20,992 bases of DNA from RGIG1959 sp964564305 (GCA_964564305.1 CAZMAM010000026.1:1-20992); one strand, 5' to 3'. Numbered from the stretch's first letter, positions 13,827 through 20,733 are shown. Made by a program: numbers and translations. The notes: generated by a model from the sequence alone, not told the origin.

Positions 13827-16112
13827 TTACTGTATGGTATCGTTGTAAATAAATTCCAGTTCCACCAATGACCCGCGCGGAAGTTCTGTCCATGCCGGAA
13901 CACTTTGCGTGTTCACATGCGCTTCCCCGGTTTCCAGCCCGGTTCCGGTAAACTGAATATTCAAACCGAACTGCGAAGCCAAACCGGTGGCCTCGGAAAG
14001 GGTATATCCGGTAAAATCCGGAACCGTAACCGCATTGGTCGACACACTCGCTTCGTCGGTATACAGATACACCGTTCCGGTTCTGGGGATGGCCTGACCC
14101 GCTTCCGGAATTTGCCGAACCACTTCGGTTCCCTCGCCGAGCACCTGAACACCGAGGCCTGTACCCGTTATGGCCGTTTCGGCAGCGGCGATATCCTGCC
14201 CCTCCACGGGCGGAATCACCACGCTGAGCTTTGCCAGCTCGTCTTCGGTAAACTGGGGTTCTATGCCTAAATAAGGCAAGGTATCCGCAAAGATTTTTTT
14301 GGCGACCGGAGCCGCAATAGAACCGCCGTAACGATTTGGACCCTGCGGTTCATCGATCATTACCAGAACCGCCACCCTCGGATCGTCCGCCGGGGCGAAT
14401 CCGCCAAAAGACGCCACGAGGTTGTCTTTTTCGGAATCGATTTTTTCAGACGTTCCCGTTTTTCCGGCAATCCGGTATCCTTCCACATACGCGTTGCGCC
14501 CGCCGCCGTTTTTCACGGCGTTGGCAAGCAGCGCCGCCACGCGGGACGCGGTCTGGGAAGAAATCACCTGTCTCCGGACGGACGGGGCGGTATTGGAAAC
14601 CACATTTCCGTCGGCGTCCAGAATCTGCTGCACCACAAAGGGTTGCATCAGTTTTCCGCCGTTGGCAATGGCGGACATTGCGGTAATCATCTGTATCGGG
14701 GTCACCTTAAAGGTTTGCCCCATGGAGGAGGTCGCCAATTCCACCGGATTCAGTTCGTCCTCGGTGTGGTACAGAGAGGTTGTGATGGAACCTTCGCTGA
14801 GCATATCGATACCCGTCTGCTCGGTAAAGCCGAAACCGGTAAAATAACGGAAAAACAGTTCCCGGCCCACAGAAAGCCCGATTTGAATAAACGCGGGGTT
14901 GCAGGAATTGCAAATGGCGTCCGCCAATGTCTGCATGCCGTGCTCTCCGGGATACACATCGCACTTGACGGTTCTGTCCTCCACCGTTTCGAAGCCCTCG
15001 CAGTTGAAAGTGCTCTCCTCGCTGATGACCCCTTCCTCCAGCGCCATGGAAGTGGTGAACATTTTGAAAACCGATCCCGGTTCATAATATTCCGAAATGG
15101 CTTTGTTTGTCCACTGCTTCTGCCGGGCAGCGCTCAGCGCCTGAGACTGCTCGTCCCCCGAAAGCTTGGCGATGGCCGCCGCTTCGTTCGGGTCGGTGAC
15201 CGTCCACGGATCGTTTGGGTCAAAATCCCCTTTTGTCGCCATCGCCAGCACCGCTCCGGTACGCACATCCATCACAATGGCGGACGCGCGATTGGTCGCT
15301 TTCGTGTTTTGCACGACCTCTTCCAAATATTTTTCCGCGTAATGCTGTATGGTCTGATCGATAGAAAGCACCAGACTGCTGCCGTCCTGAGCGTCCACCG
15401 TTTTCTCGTATGAAACCGAACCGGAAAGTTCCTCGCCGTTTCCGTTTTGAACGGTGACAATACGCCCTGCCGTACCCGCCAGCACATCCTCATATTCCGC
15501 TTCCAAGCCGTATAAACCGTACTGGTCGGTGCCGATAAAGCCCAGAACACAGGAAAGAAGCGAACCGTAAGGATATGTGCGCTTATAATCGCTGACTACG
15601 CGGAACACGCCGTCCAATTTTTTCGCATTGACCCAGGAAATCACCTGTTCCGCCAGCGGACGCTCGATTTTCTGCTTTACCACTTCATACTGAGAATCGG
15701 TTTTCTGCGTTTTGCGGTACAGTTCTTCCCGGTCTACCTCCAAAATGCCGGACAAACCGTCGGCAATCTCAGTGCGCTGTTCTTCCGTCTCAATATTGTG
15801 CGGATCCATAATCACCGTCCACACTTGCATACTTTCCGCCAATACTTCCATATGGCAATCGTAAATGGAACCGCGGTTGGGGGAAAGTATACTGTCGGTC
15901 ATCTGCTGCTGCGTGGCCCTGCGCTGCCAATCGTCCCCCTGCGCAATTTGCAGGACCGCAAGCCTCGCAATAATCACCGCAAAGGAGACGAAAATAATGC
16001 CGATCAGCACAATGAGCGCCCGCCGCCACATCTGCCGTGTCGGCAGCCGGGAAGATTTTGCCGCCGAAGCGGAAGACTCTCGAACCGAACTGTCTCCTTT
16101 TTCCCTGCGCAC
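13827..16112 (-). CDS. Class B penicillin-binding protein with PASTA domains (SpoVD/Pbp2B/FtsI type)
   Basis: This is the septal or sporulation-specific transpeptidase that cross-links peptidoglycan with its SEDS partner FtsW. The product (761 residues from this GTG) has a basic cytoplasmic end, one membrane helix at about 30-57, a dimerisation domain starting at NRGSIYD, and a transpeptidase domain with SVFK (347-350, catalytic Ser), SCN (403-405) and KTGTSEK (from 551). Two PASTA domains follow at about 630-688 and 693-758, a feature of SpoVD and of Pbp2x-type proteins. The GTG start is favoured by AAAGGAGGG eight bases upstream; a GTG ten codons earlier would put this site inside the gene. 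Which of FtsI or SpoVD roles it plays cannot be decided from sequence. An unusually long gap separates it from ftsL. Confidence 0.95.
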   Translation of the reverse strand: MRREKGDSSVRESSASAAKSSRLPTRQMWRRALIVLIGIIFVSFAVIIARLAVLQIAQGDDWQRRATQQQMTDSILSPNRGSIYDCHMEVLAESMQVWTVIMDPHNIETEEQRTEIADGLSGILEVDREELYRKTQKTDSQYEVVKQKIERPLAEQVISWVNAKKLDGVFRVVSDYKRTYPYGSLLSCVLGFIGTDQYGLYGLEAEYEDVLAGTAGRIVTVQNGNGEELSGSVSYEKTVDAQDGSSLVLSIDQTIQHYAEKYLEEVVQNTKATNRASAIVMDVRTGAVLAMATKGDFDPNDPWTVTDPNEAAAIAKLSGDEQSQALSAARQKQWTNKAISEYYEPGSVFKMFTTSMALEEGVISEESTFNCEGFETVEDRTVKCDVYPGEHGMQTLADAICNSCNPAFIQIGLSVGRELFFRYFTGFGFTEQTGIDMLSEGSITTSLYHTEDELNPVELATSSMGQTFKVTPIQMITAMSAIANGGKLMQPFVVQQILDADGNVVSNTAPSVRRQVISSQTASRVAALLANAVKNGGGRNAYVEGYRIAGKTGTSEKIDSEKDNLVASFGGFAPADDPRVAVLVMIDEPQGPNRYGGSIAAPVAKKIFADTLPYLGIEPQFTEDELAKLSVVIPPVEGQDIAAAETAITGTGLGVQVLGEGTEVVRQIPEAGQAIPRTGTVYLYTDEASVSTNAVTVPDFTGYTLSEATGLASQFGLNIQFTGTGLETGEAHVNTQSVPAWTELPRGSLVELEFIYNDTIQ

Positions 16113-16120
16113 GCCTTTCG

Positions 16121-16129
16121 CCCTCCTTT
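16121..16129 (-). promoter_or_regulatory. Ribosome binding site fixing the GTG start of the PBP gene
   Basis: The minus strand reads AAAGGAGGG, eight bases before GTG at 16110-16112. This argues against the in-frame GTG at 16142. Confidence 0.7.
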
Positions 16130-16210
16130 CCGCATTTACCACCGGGTGTATCGGGAAAATTCGCTGCCGCGCCGTACAACGGCAAAGACGCCGAATTTTT
16201 AAAACCGAAA

Positions 16211-16240
16211 ACCCTTACAGATAACCACCCTTACAGATAA
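16211..16240. repeat. 14-bp tandem direct repeat in the ftsL-PBP gap
   Basis: ACCCTTACAGATAA occurs at 16211-16224 and again, perfectly, at 16227-16240, a 16-bp period with CC between. It could be a recent slippage duplication or a two-site operator about 100-130 bases upstream of the PBP start. Confidence 0.8.
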
Positions 16241-16244
16241 TAAA

Positions 16245-16275
16245 CAGGAGTCAAGATGCATTATCCCAACTCCCG
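16245..16275 (-). ncRNA. RNA-type hairpin in the ftsL-PBP gap
   Basis: On the minus strand the arms CGGGAGUUGGGAU and AUCUUGACUCCUG pair over all 13 positions around the loop AAUGC. Four of the pairs are G-U, which cannot pair on the opposite strand's transcript, so the structure belongs to the minus-strand RNA, the same sense as the dcw genes. No T-run follows, so it is not a standard terminator. It may be a leader element, a processing site or part of a small mobile repeat. Confidence 0.5.
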
Positions 16276-16588
16276 GTGTGTACGACATGTTTGAAAATAC
16301 GGCTGAACCGGCCGGGTCACGCGGCACTCCACGCCCCGGAAAAAACGAAAATTCCGTTTTCCGGCACTTTCGGCCTGTTTGAATGTTTCGTTATCCGGCG
16401 CCGAACGGACTCGGCGCCAAACCGTATATTCTTTTGCTCCCGTTCATAAACGGTTCCTAAAAAACCCGGCTTTTGGGGAAAATCCAGCTTTCGGAAAACC
16501 TTCACGGATTTCGCGAAAATAAGATTTTCCGCGCAAAAAACGCTTTTCACGCAAAACGAACCGCTGTGCCTTCCCGGGGAGAAAATGT

Positions 16589-17077
16589 TTACTCGGCGCC
16601 CCAGCCGAAAATGGCCGCTCCGATTTGTTCAAACACATTTTGCGGTTCACTCTCGCTGACTTCGATCCGATCCTCGCCATCCACCGTGATGTATTCGATT
16701 TGATACGACTCCGCCTGGCTCATTCCGTTCGCCTGAGCATACGCATCCACGCTTTCGGCGGATGTATTGGAGGCGATTTCATTGGTCAGCCGGCTGGTTT
16801 CGCTTTGCAAAATGCCGAGCTGTTCCTGCGCATCGGTGATTTTATCGTTCAGTTCCGTAAGTTGAATACGGGAAATCACCATACCGACCATCAGCCCCAC
16901 AAAGACAAGCAAAATCGCTCCCGTCCGTAACCGAGCGCCGCGTTTGGCCTTCTTTTCGGCTTTTTGAGCTCTCTGCGCTTCTTTTTTTTCTTTTTCGGGA
17001 GATTTTACCGTATGTAAATCGGGACTTTTTACTTCAAACAGCGAAAGATCATACGCTTCGGAAGATGCTTTTGCCAT
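16589..17077 (-). CDS. ftsL: FtsL-like divisome protein
   Basis: FtsL is a small bitopic protein that joins FtsQ/DivIB and the septal synthase. The product (162 residues from this ATG) has a Lys/Glu-rich cytoplasmic part to about residue 50, a single membrane helix at about 52-69 (GAILLVFVGLMVGMVISR), then a heptad-like coiled-coil segment at about 70-103 (LTELNDKITDAQEQLGILQS) and a short extracellular tail with AYAQANGMSQ. This is the architecture of FtsL/DivIC, and the position between rsmH and the class B PBP identifies it as FtsL. The frame is open 40 codons upstream, but that part overlaps the end of rsmH; AGGAAG and AGGG lie before the chosen ATG. Confidence 0.85.
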   Translation of the reverse strand: MAKASSEAYDLSLFEVKSPDLHTVKSPEKEKKEAQRAQKAEKKAKRGARLRTGAILLVFVGLMVGMVISRIQLTELNDKITDAQEQLGILQSETSRLTNEIASNTSAESVDAYAQANGMSQAESYQIEYITVDGEDRIEVSESEPQNVFEQIGAAIFGWGAE

Positions 17078-17096
17078 CGGATATCCCTGCTTCCTT

Positions 17097-18059
17097 TCAT
17101 TGGCGCGCCGTATTCTCTGTGTACCGTTCGTGTAATTTTTCCACGCATCGCAGACCGGCGCTGCGCGCCCGGGGGTTTTGCTCCAGTTCGCGTTCACCCG
17201 CCCGAACGGGCTTTTTGAGCACCGCTTTGGCGGCAGGCGTGCGAAAACAGGTACAAACCGGGCTTTCGGGCGGGCAGATGCACCCCGTTCGCCATTCGGC
17301 GAACCGCTCTTTGACCATGCGATCCTCCAGCGAATGAAAGGTAATCACCGCTAATCTTCCGCCCTCAATTAACCGATCGAACGCAATATCTAATCCGCGG
17401 GACAGCGCACCGAGTTCATCGTTCACCGCGATGCGCAGCGCCTGAAACACTCTTCGCGCCGGATGCTTTTCCCGCCTTGCCGCCGCGGGAACCGCCTCCC
17501 GGATAATCTGCGCCAACCGCCCGGTGGTATTCACGGGGCAGGCGGTCCGTTCCCGAACAATGACCCGCGCAATGCGCCGCGCGAATTTTTCTTCACCAAA
17601 CCGCGTAAAAATTTCACAAAGCTGCTGTTCGGAACAGGTATTGCACACATCCGCCGCCGTAAAACCCGAACAGCTCATGCGCATGTCCAGCGGAGCGTCC
17701 CGGTGATACGAAAACCCGCGCGCCGGATCGTCCAATTGATGAGAGGAAACCCCTAAATCCAGCAAGACACCGTTTACCCGCTCCACCCCAAATGACCGGA
17801 GCACCTGCGCCATTTCGGTAAAATTTGCCTGAACCACCGTGGCCGGAAGGCCCTTTAGCCGCTCCCGCGCCGCCTGAACGGCGTCCGGGTCGCGATCGAT
17901 GGCGTATAAATGCCCGCCTTTTAATTTTTCGGCAATCGCCGCGGCATGCCCGCCGCCTCCGACCGTGCCGTCCACATAAACGCCCTGAGGGTCTATCCCC
18001 AGTGTTGCAACGGTTTCATGCAGCAGCACCGGGCAATGATATCCGGCGGTTTCCTTCAA
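17097..18059 (-). CDS. rsmH: 16S rRNA (cytosine(1402)-N(4))-methyltransferase RsmH
   Basis: RsmH (MraW) methylates N4 of C1402 in the 16S rRNA P-site region using SAM. The 320-residue product has HCPVLLHETV at the start, the SAM loop VDGTVGGGGHAA at 29-40, IDRDP at 54-58, DLGVSSHQLDDPARGFS at 101-117 and the C-terminal RAGERELEQNPRARSAGLR. Length is normal. The start is TTG, with GAGGGG nine bases upstream; no ATG is near in frame. It overlaps the end of a 16-codon ORF (from an ATG at 18106) in a TTGA junction, which could couple translation. A strong promoter lies just upstream (18132-18160), so rsmH can be transcribed apart from mraZ. Confidence 0.95.
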   Translation of the reverse strand: MKETAGYHCPVLLHETVATLGIDPQGVYVDGTVGGGGHAAAIAEKLKGGHLYAIDRDPDAVQAARERLKGLPATVVQANFTEMAQVLRSFGVERVNGVLLDLGVSSHQLDDPARGFSYHRDAPLDMRMSCSGFTAADVCNTCSEQQLCEIFTRFGEEKFARRIARVIVRERTACPVNTTGRLAQIIREAVPAAARREKHPARRVFQALRIAVNDELGALSRGLDIAFDRLIEGGRLAVITFHSLEDRMVKERFAEWRTGCICPPESPVCTCFRTPAAKAVLKKPVRAGERELEQNPRARSAGLRCVEKLHERYTENTARQ

Positions 18060-18131
18060 ATCCTCGCGCCCCTCAGGTTACAAGATAGCGGGTCGCCCTC
18101 GCGCATTAACCACAACTTTTTGTGTGATTTC

Positions 18132-18160
18132 AGTATAGCACAATCGGTTACAAGATGCAA
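18132..18160 (-). promoter_or_regulatory. Predicted sigma-A promoter in the mraZ-rsmH gap
   Basis: On the minus strand TTGCAT (18155-18160) and TATACT (18132-18137) are exactly 17 bases apart. The start of transcription would be near 18125. Directly upstream of the -35 lie two copies of an 11-bp unit, AGAAAAGTTAC and AAAAAAGTTAC (18169-18190), A-rich like an UP element or an operator pair. The same -35 hexamer occurs in the mraZ promoter. Confidence 0.75.
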
Positions 18161-18330
18161 CCTTTATTGTAACTTTTTTGTAACTTTTCTGCTGCCGAAT
18201 AACCCGAAAAGTTGTGAACGGAAACTGTCGGGGTTGCCCAAAGTTTTTTATAAAGGCGCCAAACACGAATTTTTCGCCAATCGCCTTGTCAATTCCATTT
18301 TACCGGATTTTTCGGCAAGCAAACCAAGAT

Positions 18331-18750
18331 TTACAAGCCGAGCGCCATAAAATCGGCAACCACCTGTTCGTCTGTCATATCCCCTACCGAGCGATCGTAC
18401 AGGGCGGGCGACCAAATTTCCGCGCGGTCCTTTCCGGCGCCGATAATCAGCGCCTCTTTTTCCAGCCGGGCGTGTTCGAGCAAATGACGGGGCAGGAGAA
18501 TGCGGCCCTGGCTGTCTAAACTCACATCTGCCGCGTTGGAGGAAAGATACCGCAGCAACTGGCGGGAACGGGTCATGGGAAGCTGTTCCAGCTGCGCCAT
18601 CATGGCGTCCCAGCCCTCGGCGGTGTACAGGCAGACACAGGGTTCCATCACTACCGCGGCGACAAAAGTTTCGCCGAGCTCTTCCCGCATTTTGGCGGGA
18701 ATGGCCACCCTGCCCTTGGGATCGATGTTGTGCAAATACCGCCCGCGCAT
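18331..18750 (-). CDS. mraZ: Transcriptional regulator MraZ
   Basis: MraZ is the DNA-binding regulator at the head of dcw clusters; in E. coli and mycoplasmas it acts on its own promoter through short direct repeats. The 139-residue product has two SpoVT/AbrB-like halves, with the signature DPKGRVAIP near 10-18 and DSQGRILLP near 79-87. The length is typical. The ATG follows AAAGGAGGTG with eight bases spacing; the frame is open 21 codons further, but that extension contains the ribosome binding site and is not family-like. Candidate MraZ boxes lie at 18807-18846 on the predicted transcription start. rsmH begins 271 bases downstream, an unusually wide gap. Confidence 0.97.
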   Translation of the reverse strand: MRGRYLHNIDPKGRVAIPAKMREELGETFVAAVVMEPCVCLYTAEGWDAMMAQLEQLPMTRSRQLLRYLSSNAADVSLDSQGRILLPRHLLEHARLEKEALIIGAGKDRAEIWSPALYDRSVGDMTDEQVVADFMALGL

Positions 18751-18806
18751 CGCCGGTACACCTCCTTTGAAAATTTTGTGGAAAACTCGGTGGAAAAAGT
18801 GAAAAA

Positions 18807-18846
18807 TCCCCACTTTTCCTCATTTCGATGCACTTTTCCCCACTTC
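18807..18846 (-). promoter_or_regulatory. Candidate MraZ operator: four 10-bp direct repeats
   Basis: Read on the minus strand, the tract divides into four consecutive 10-base units: GAAGTGGGGA, AAAGTGCATC, GAAATGAGGA, AAAGTGGGGA. The 10-bp period and the AAGTGG/TGGGGA cores match known MraZ sites (TGGGA repeats in E. coli, AAAGTG repeats in mycoplasmas). The array starts about eight bases downstream of the -10 box, so bound MraZ would block initiation. Confidence 0.7.
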
Positions 18847-18853
18847 AGGTTTT

Positions 18854-18882
18854 ATTATACCCCCCGTTTTCAGAAAATGCAA
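18854..18882 (-). promoter_or_regulatory. mraZ: Predicted sigma-A promoter for mraZ
   Basis: On the minus strand TTGCAT (18877-18882) and TATAAT (18854-18859) are 17 bases apart. The predicted start near 18847 gives a leader of about 97 bases that begins with the MraZ boxes. This is the main promoter expected for the dcw cluster. Confidence 0.8.
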
Positions 18883-19230
18883 GCCCAAAATACGGCAAAA
18901 ACGAAAAGTATTACAAAATTTACATTTTCCGGTTTTTTCGGCGATGCAAACCCAAAACCAAGCGGCCGCATTCCCGCTTTTTCGTGTTTTAGGCTCTTTC
19001 TTTCTATCTTTTTTTGCTATCGGCGTGTACTTTTCTCTTTTCTTTTTTCTCTGAATTTATTCCCCATTTATTTTTTCCCCCCCCCCTCTCCCTCCTTTGC
19101 CCGCCTTCCTTGCCCGCTCTCGCCATTTGACTGCTTTCAGCAAAGTGCAAGAAAAAATTGCATAAGCCAAATTTACATAATCCACCAGAATACAGGCATA
19201 CCGCGCCGCGATTGCCGTTCCAAAAAAAGC
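18883..19230. other. Intergenic stretch with pyrimidine-rich tract and C10 run
   Basis: No gene is seen between the mraZ promoter and the tRNA promoter. From about 18994 to 19135 the plus strand is strongly pyrimidine-biased (T/C runs such as TTTTCTCTTTTC), including ten consecutive C at 19077-19086. The tract could adopt unusual structure or simply be a slippage-prone AT/GC-skewed spacer between two divergent transcription starts (mraZ leftward, tRNA rightward). Confidence 0.6.
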
Positions 19231-19258
19231 TTGACAAACGGTTCAAATGCGGTATAAT
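19231..19258 (+). promoter_or_regulatory. Consensus promoter of the tRNA-Gln gene
   Basis: TTGACA (19231-19236) and TATAAT (19253-19258) are both perfect consensus hexamers, with 16 bases between. The expected transcription start is only a few bases before the tRNA 5' end at 19271. Confidence 0.9.
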
Positions 19259-19270
19259 AAGAGCGTTCGG

Positions 19271-19344
19271 TGCGGAATTGTGTAAGGGTAGCACTGCAGT
19301 CTCTGACTCTGCCTGTCTGGGTTCGAATCCTAGTTCCGCAGCCA
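19271..19344 (+). tRNA. tRNA-Gln (anticodon CUG)
   Basis: The sequence folds as a full cloverleaf: acceptor TGCGGAA / TTCCGCA, D stem GTGT / GCAC, anticodon arm GCAGT and TCTGC around the loop CTCTGAC (anticodon CTG), and T arm CTGGG, TTCGAAT, CCTAG. The weak U1-A72 pair and the G discriminator are known glutamine identity features, and the anticodon reads CAG. CCA (19342-19344) is encoded. Position 31-39 is a T-T mismatch, leaving four pairs in the anticodon stem. It is the only plus-strand gene here and has its own promoter and terminator. Confidence 0.93.
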
Positions 19345-19350
19345 AGAAGA

Positions 19351-19395
19351 AAGGGAGAAGCTGTTTTCACGGCTTCTCCCTTTTGTTTTGTTTTG
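19351..19395 (+). terminator. Rho-independent terminator after tRNA-Gln
   Basis: AAGGGAGAAGC (19351-19361) pairs perfectly with GCTTCTCCCTT (19372-19382), followed by TTGTTTTGTTTTG. The opposite strand has TTTCTTCTT after the stem, so it may also stop leftward transcription from the PIN/NYN-like gene at 19457. Confidence 0.9.
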
Positions 19396-19456
19396 ATTTG
19401 TCTTGAATGTTTCTCTTGAAGTCACTTCGCGCACAGATCCAAATGCGCGCCGGCGT

Positions 19457-20341
19457 TCAGTTTCCGGGAAGATCTTTAATCAGCGGGCGCAAATCCTTAA
19501 TCATCTCGCTGACCACCTCATTGGGGTAAATTTTCATCAAGCGGTTATTGACCTGAAGTTTTGTGGTGGAAGTGAGCAATATTTTGATGGCCTCTTCTTT
19601 CTTATGCGCATATTCCTCGCCTTGAAAATGTTCCTCGAAGAAAGAACGTATCTGTGCCTCCCGCTTTGCCCTGACGGCAACCGCCGAAACTTTCGGCTTC
19701 GGCTGCGGTTTTACCGCAGCGGATGGCGCGGGCGGCGCCGGGGGCTGAGGGGCGTTTGCCGGTTCGGACGCGGTCGGTTTCCTTTTTTGCACCGGCTTTT
19801 TCTTGGCCGCTTTCGGTTCCGGTTGATTCCCTTCCGCAAGGGATGGAATCTTTCTGATTTTTAATCCCCGGCCGCGAAATTCTTCTATTGCCTTATCGAA
19901 ATCGTTATCGTGCGAAACAATAAAACATCCGGCGTTCGGGTTCGCCTTGAAATAATCGGAAATATCGAACAAAATTAAGCAATCGATGGCGTTTTTTATC
20001 GGCATCTGCACTTTGGTATACTCAAACCGCGCGGGCGATTCCAAAATTCGCCGGTGCAACCCGAAAGTCAGGGTTTCTGCAGAACGGCTGTAATAAATTT
20101 TCACACAGTCGCGTTCGGTCAGTTGCGAAATCCCCGTTAAGCCTTCGCGATTGACGTTTTCATAATCCACGAAGAACACGCGGTCAAATATTTCGGCAGC
20201 CATTTGCGAACCGGCGCTTCCCCCTTCGGAAACAGGGGCGGGAAGATCCCGCGCATTGGCGGGTTTTCCCTTTTTTTCCCGGTTCTTCCAGCGTTCGATC
20301 CAATTTTTCGGCGGCTGCGCGCCGATTTCGGGATCGTTCAA
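19457..20341 (-). CDS. PIN/NYN-like domain protein, putative RNase
   Basis: Role unproven; the fold suggests a metal-dependent ribonuclease or RNA-binding protein. From this start the product has 294 residues: a basic, hydrophilic N-terminus, a PIN-like domain at about 47-167 with acidic positions in FVDYEN (D59), KNAIDCLILF (D120) and SHDNDFD (D145, D147), a Lys/Pro/Ala-rich linker at about 170-222, and a helical C-terminal domain ending in VVSEMIKDLRPLIKDLPGN. The TTG start follows AAAGGAG by eight bases. Alternatives are ATG at 20203, which begins right before the PIN-like domain but has no well-placed ribosome binding site, and a GTG at 20443. It stands alone between a decayed gene and the tRNA-Gln terminator. 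The low-complexity linker suggests a flexible link to a partner or to RNA. Confidence 0.75.
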   Translation of the reverse strand: MNDPEIGAQPPKNWIERWKNREKKGKPANARDLPAPVSEGGSAGSQMAAEIFDRVFFVDYENVNREGLTGISQLTERDCVKIYYSRSAETLTFGLHRRILESPARFEYTKVQMPIKNAIDCLILFDISDYFKANPNAGCFIVSHDNDFDKAIEEFRGRGLKIRKIPSLAEGNQPEPKAAKKKPVQKRKPTASEPANAPQPPAPPAPSAAVKPQPKPKVSAVAVRAKREAQIRSFFEEHFQGEEYAHKKEEAIKILLTSTTKLQVNNRLMKIYPNEVVSEMIKDLRPLIKDLPGN

Positions 20342-20443
20342 ACCGATTTCTCCTTTCCATGGGCAATACCCCAAAAGCCGCGCGCCGGCACGCCGCAAAC
20401 GGGTTTGCCCTAAATCTTCGGGCGGAACCGTACCTTTTTGCAC

Positions 20444-20733
20444 TCAAGGCCAATGCGATTTCAGAGCCAAAAAGAGATCCGCCAGCTTCCCGGTAACCCG
20501 ACGCAATCACCGCGTCAGCAAAGCGATACATCCCACATGCCTTGAGACAATGACTTGAATTTCATGACTCTTACTAAATTGGTCGTAGTTCAAAGGTTCC
20601 GGCCAAACAGGCATGCCTTCTAATGATTATCACTCGGGCTTAGATGCTCCCTGCAATGATCACTTATTTCTTTTCAAAATCCATCTCAATATCATGGCTT
20701 ATCTGTTGTGAAATCAAAGCTTACATCAATCAT
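20444..20733 (-). pseudogene. Decayed gene, N-terminus like DUF6994
   Basis: An ATG at 20733 starts MIDVSFDFTTDKP, followed in frame by TGA, Tyr, TGA, Asp, Gly, Phe, TGA. From memory, proteins of the uncharacterised family DUF6994 begin with a very similar stretch continuing PGYWDGFW; the three stops fall exactly at the Gly and Trp positions. After this, frames shift and more stops appear. A minus-strand fragment TGKLADLFLALKSHWP ending at 20444 might be its end or something unrelated. A TATAAT-like -10 lies at 20760-20765. TGA is a normal stop in the neighbouring genes, so this is decay rather than recoding. Confidence 0.35.

Larger units (their letters stand above)
16199..16288 (-). other. 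Possible 29-codon leader ORF before the PBP gene
   Basis: An ATG at 16288 opens a frame that would give MSYTPGVGIMHLDSCLLSVR and nine more residues, ending in TAA at 16199. A second in-frame ATG is preceded at eight bases by GGGAG. The frame spans the hairpin at 16245-16275 and the tandem repeat at 16211-16240. There is no independent support that it is translated, and I cannot name a family. Confidence 0.2.
16113..16588 (-). other. 476-base non-coding gap between ftsL and the PBP gene
   Basis: These two genes are usually almost adjacent. The gap holds, besides the hairpin, tandem repeat and small ORF listed separately, a GC palindrome GGCGCCGA / TCGGCGCC at 16397-16418 with a six-base loop, an inverted pair CCGGAAAA / TTTTCCGG at 16336-16364, and a small palindrome CCGTT / AACGG near 16446. 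No longer ORF with family similarity and no convincing promoter were seen. The density of palindromes suggests a structured leader or decayed mobile DNA. Confidence 0.5.

Noticed and set aside
16397..16418. GC palindrome as a terminator after ftsL
   Set aside because: The stem is strong, but no T-run follows on the minus strand, and the PBP gene downstream would need a promoter that I could not find.
16317..16680. Minus-strand ORFs in the ftsL-PBP gap and over the ftsL end
   Set aside because: No ribosome binding site, low-complexity composition rich in Phe, Lys and Arg, and no recognisable domain.
20628..20650. Short match to the conserved 3' region of 23S rRNA (CGGGCTTAGATGCT)
   Set aside because: Only about 14 bases agree and the flanks diverge; not enough for an rRNA fragment.
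20600..20733. TGA recoding as Trp/Gly
   Set aside because: murE, ftsW and other intact genes here end in TGA, and further stops of other types and frame changes follow in the relic.
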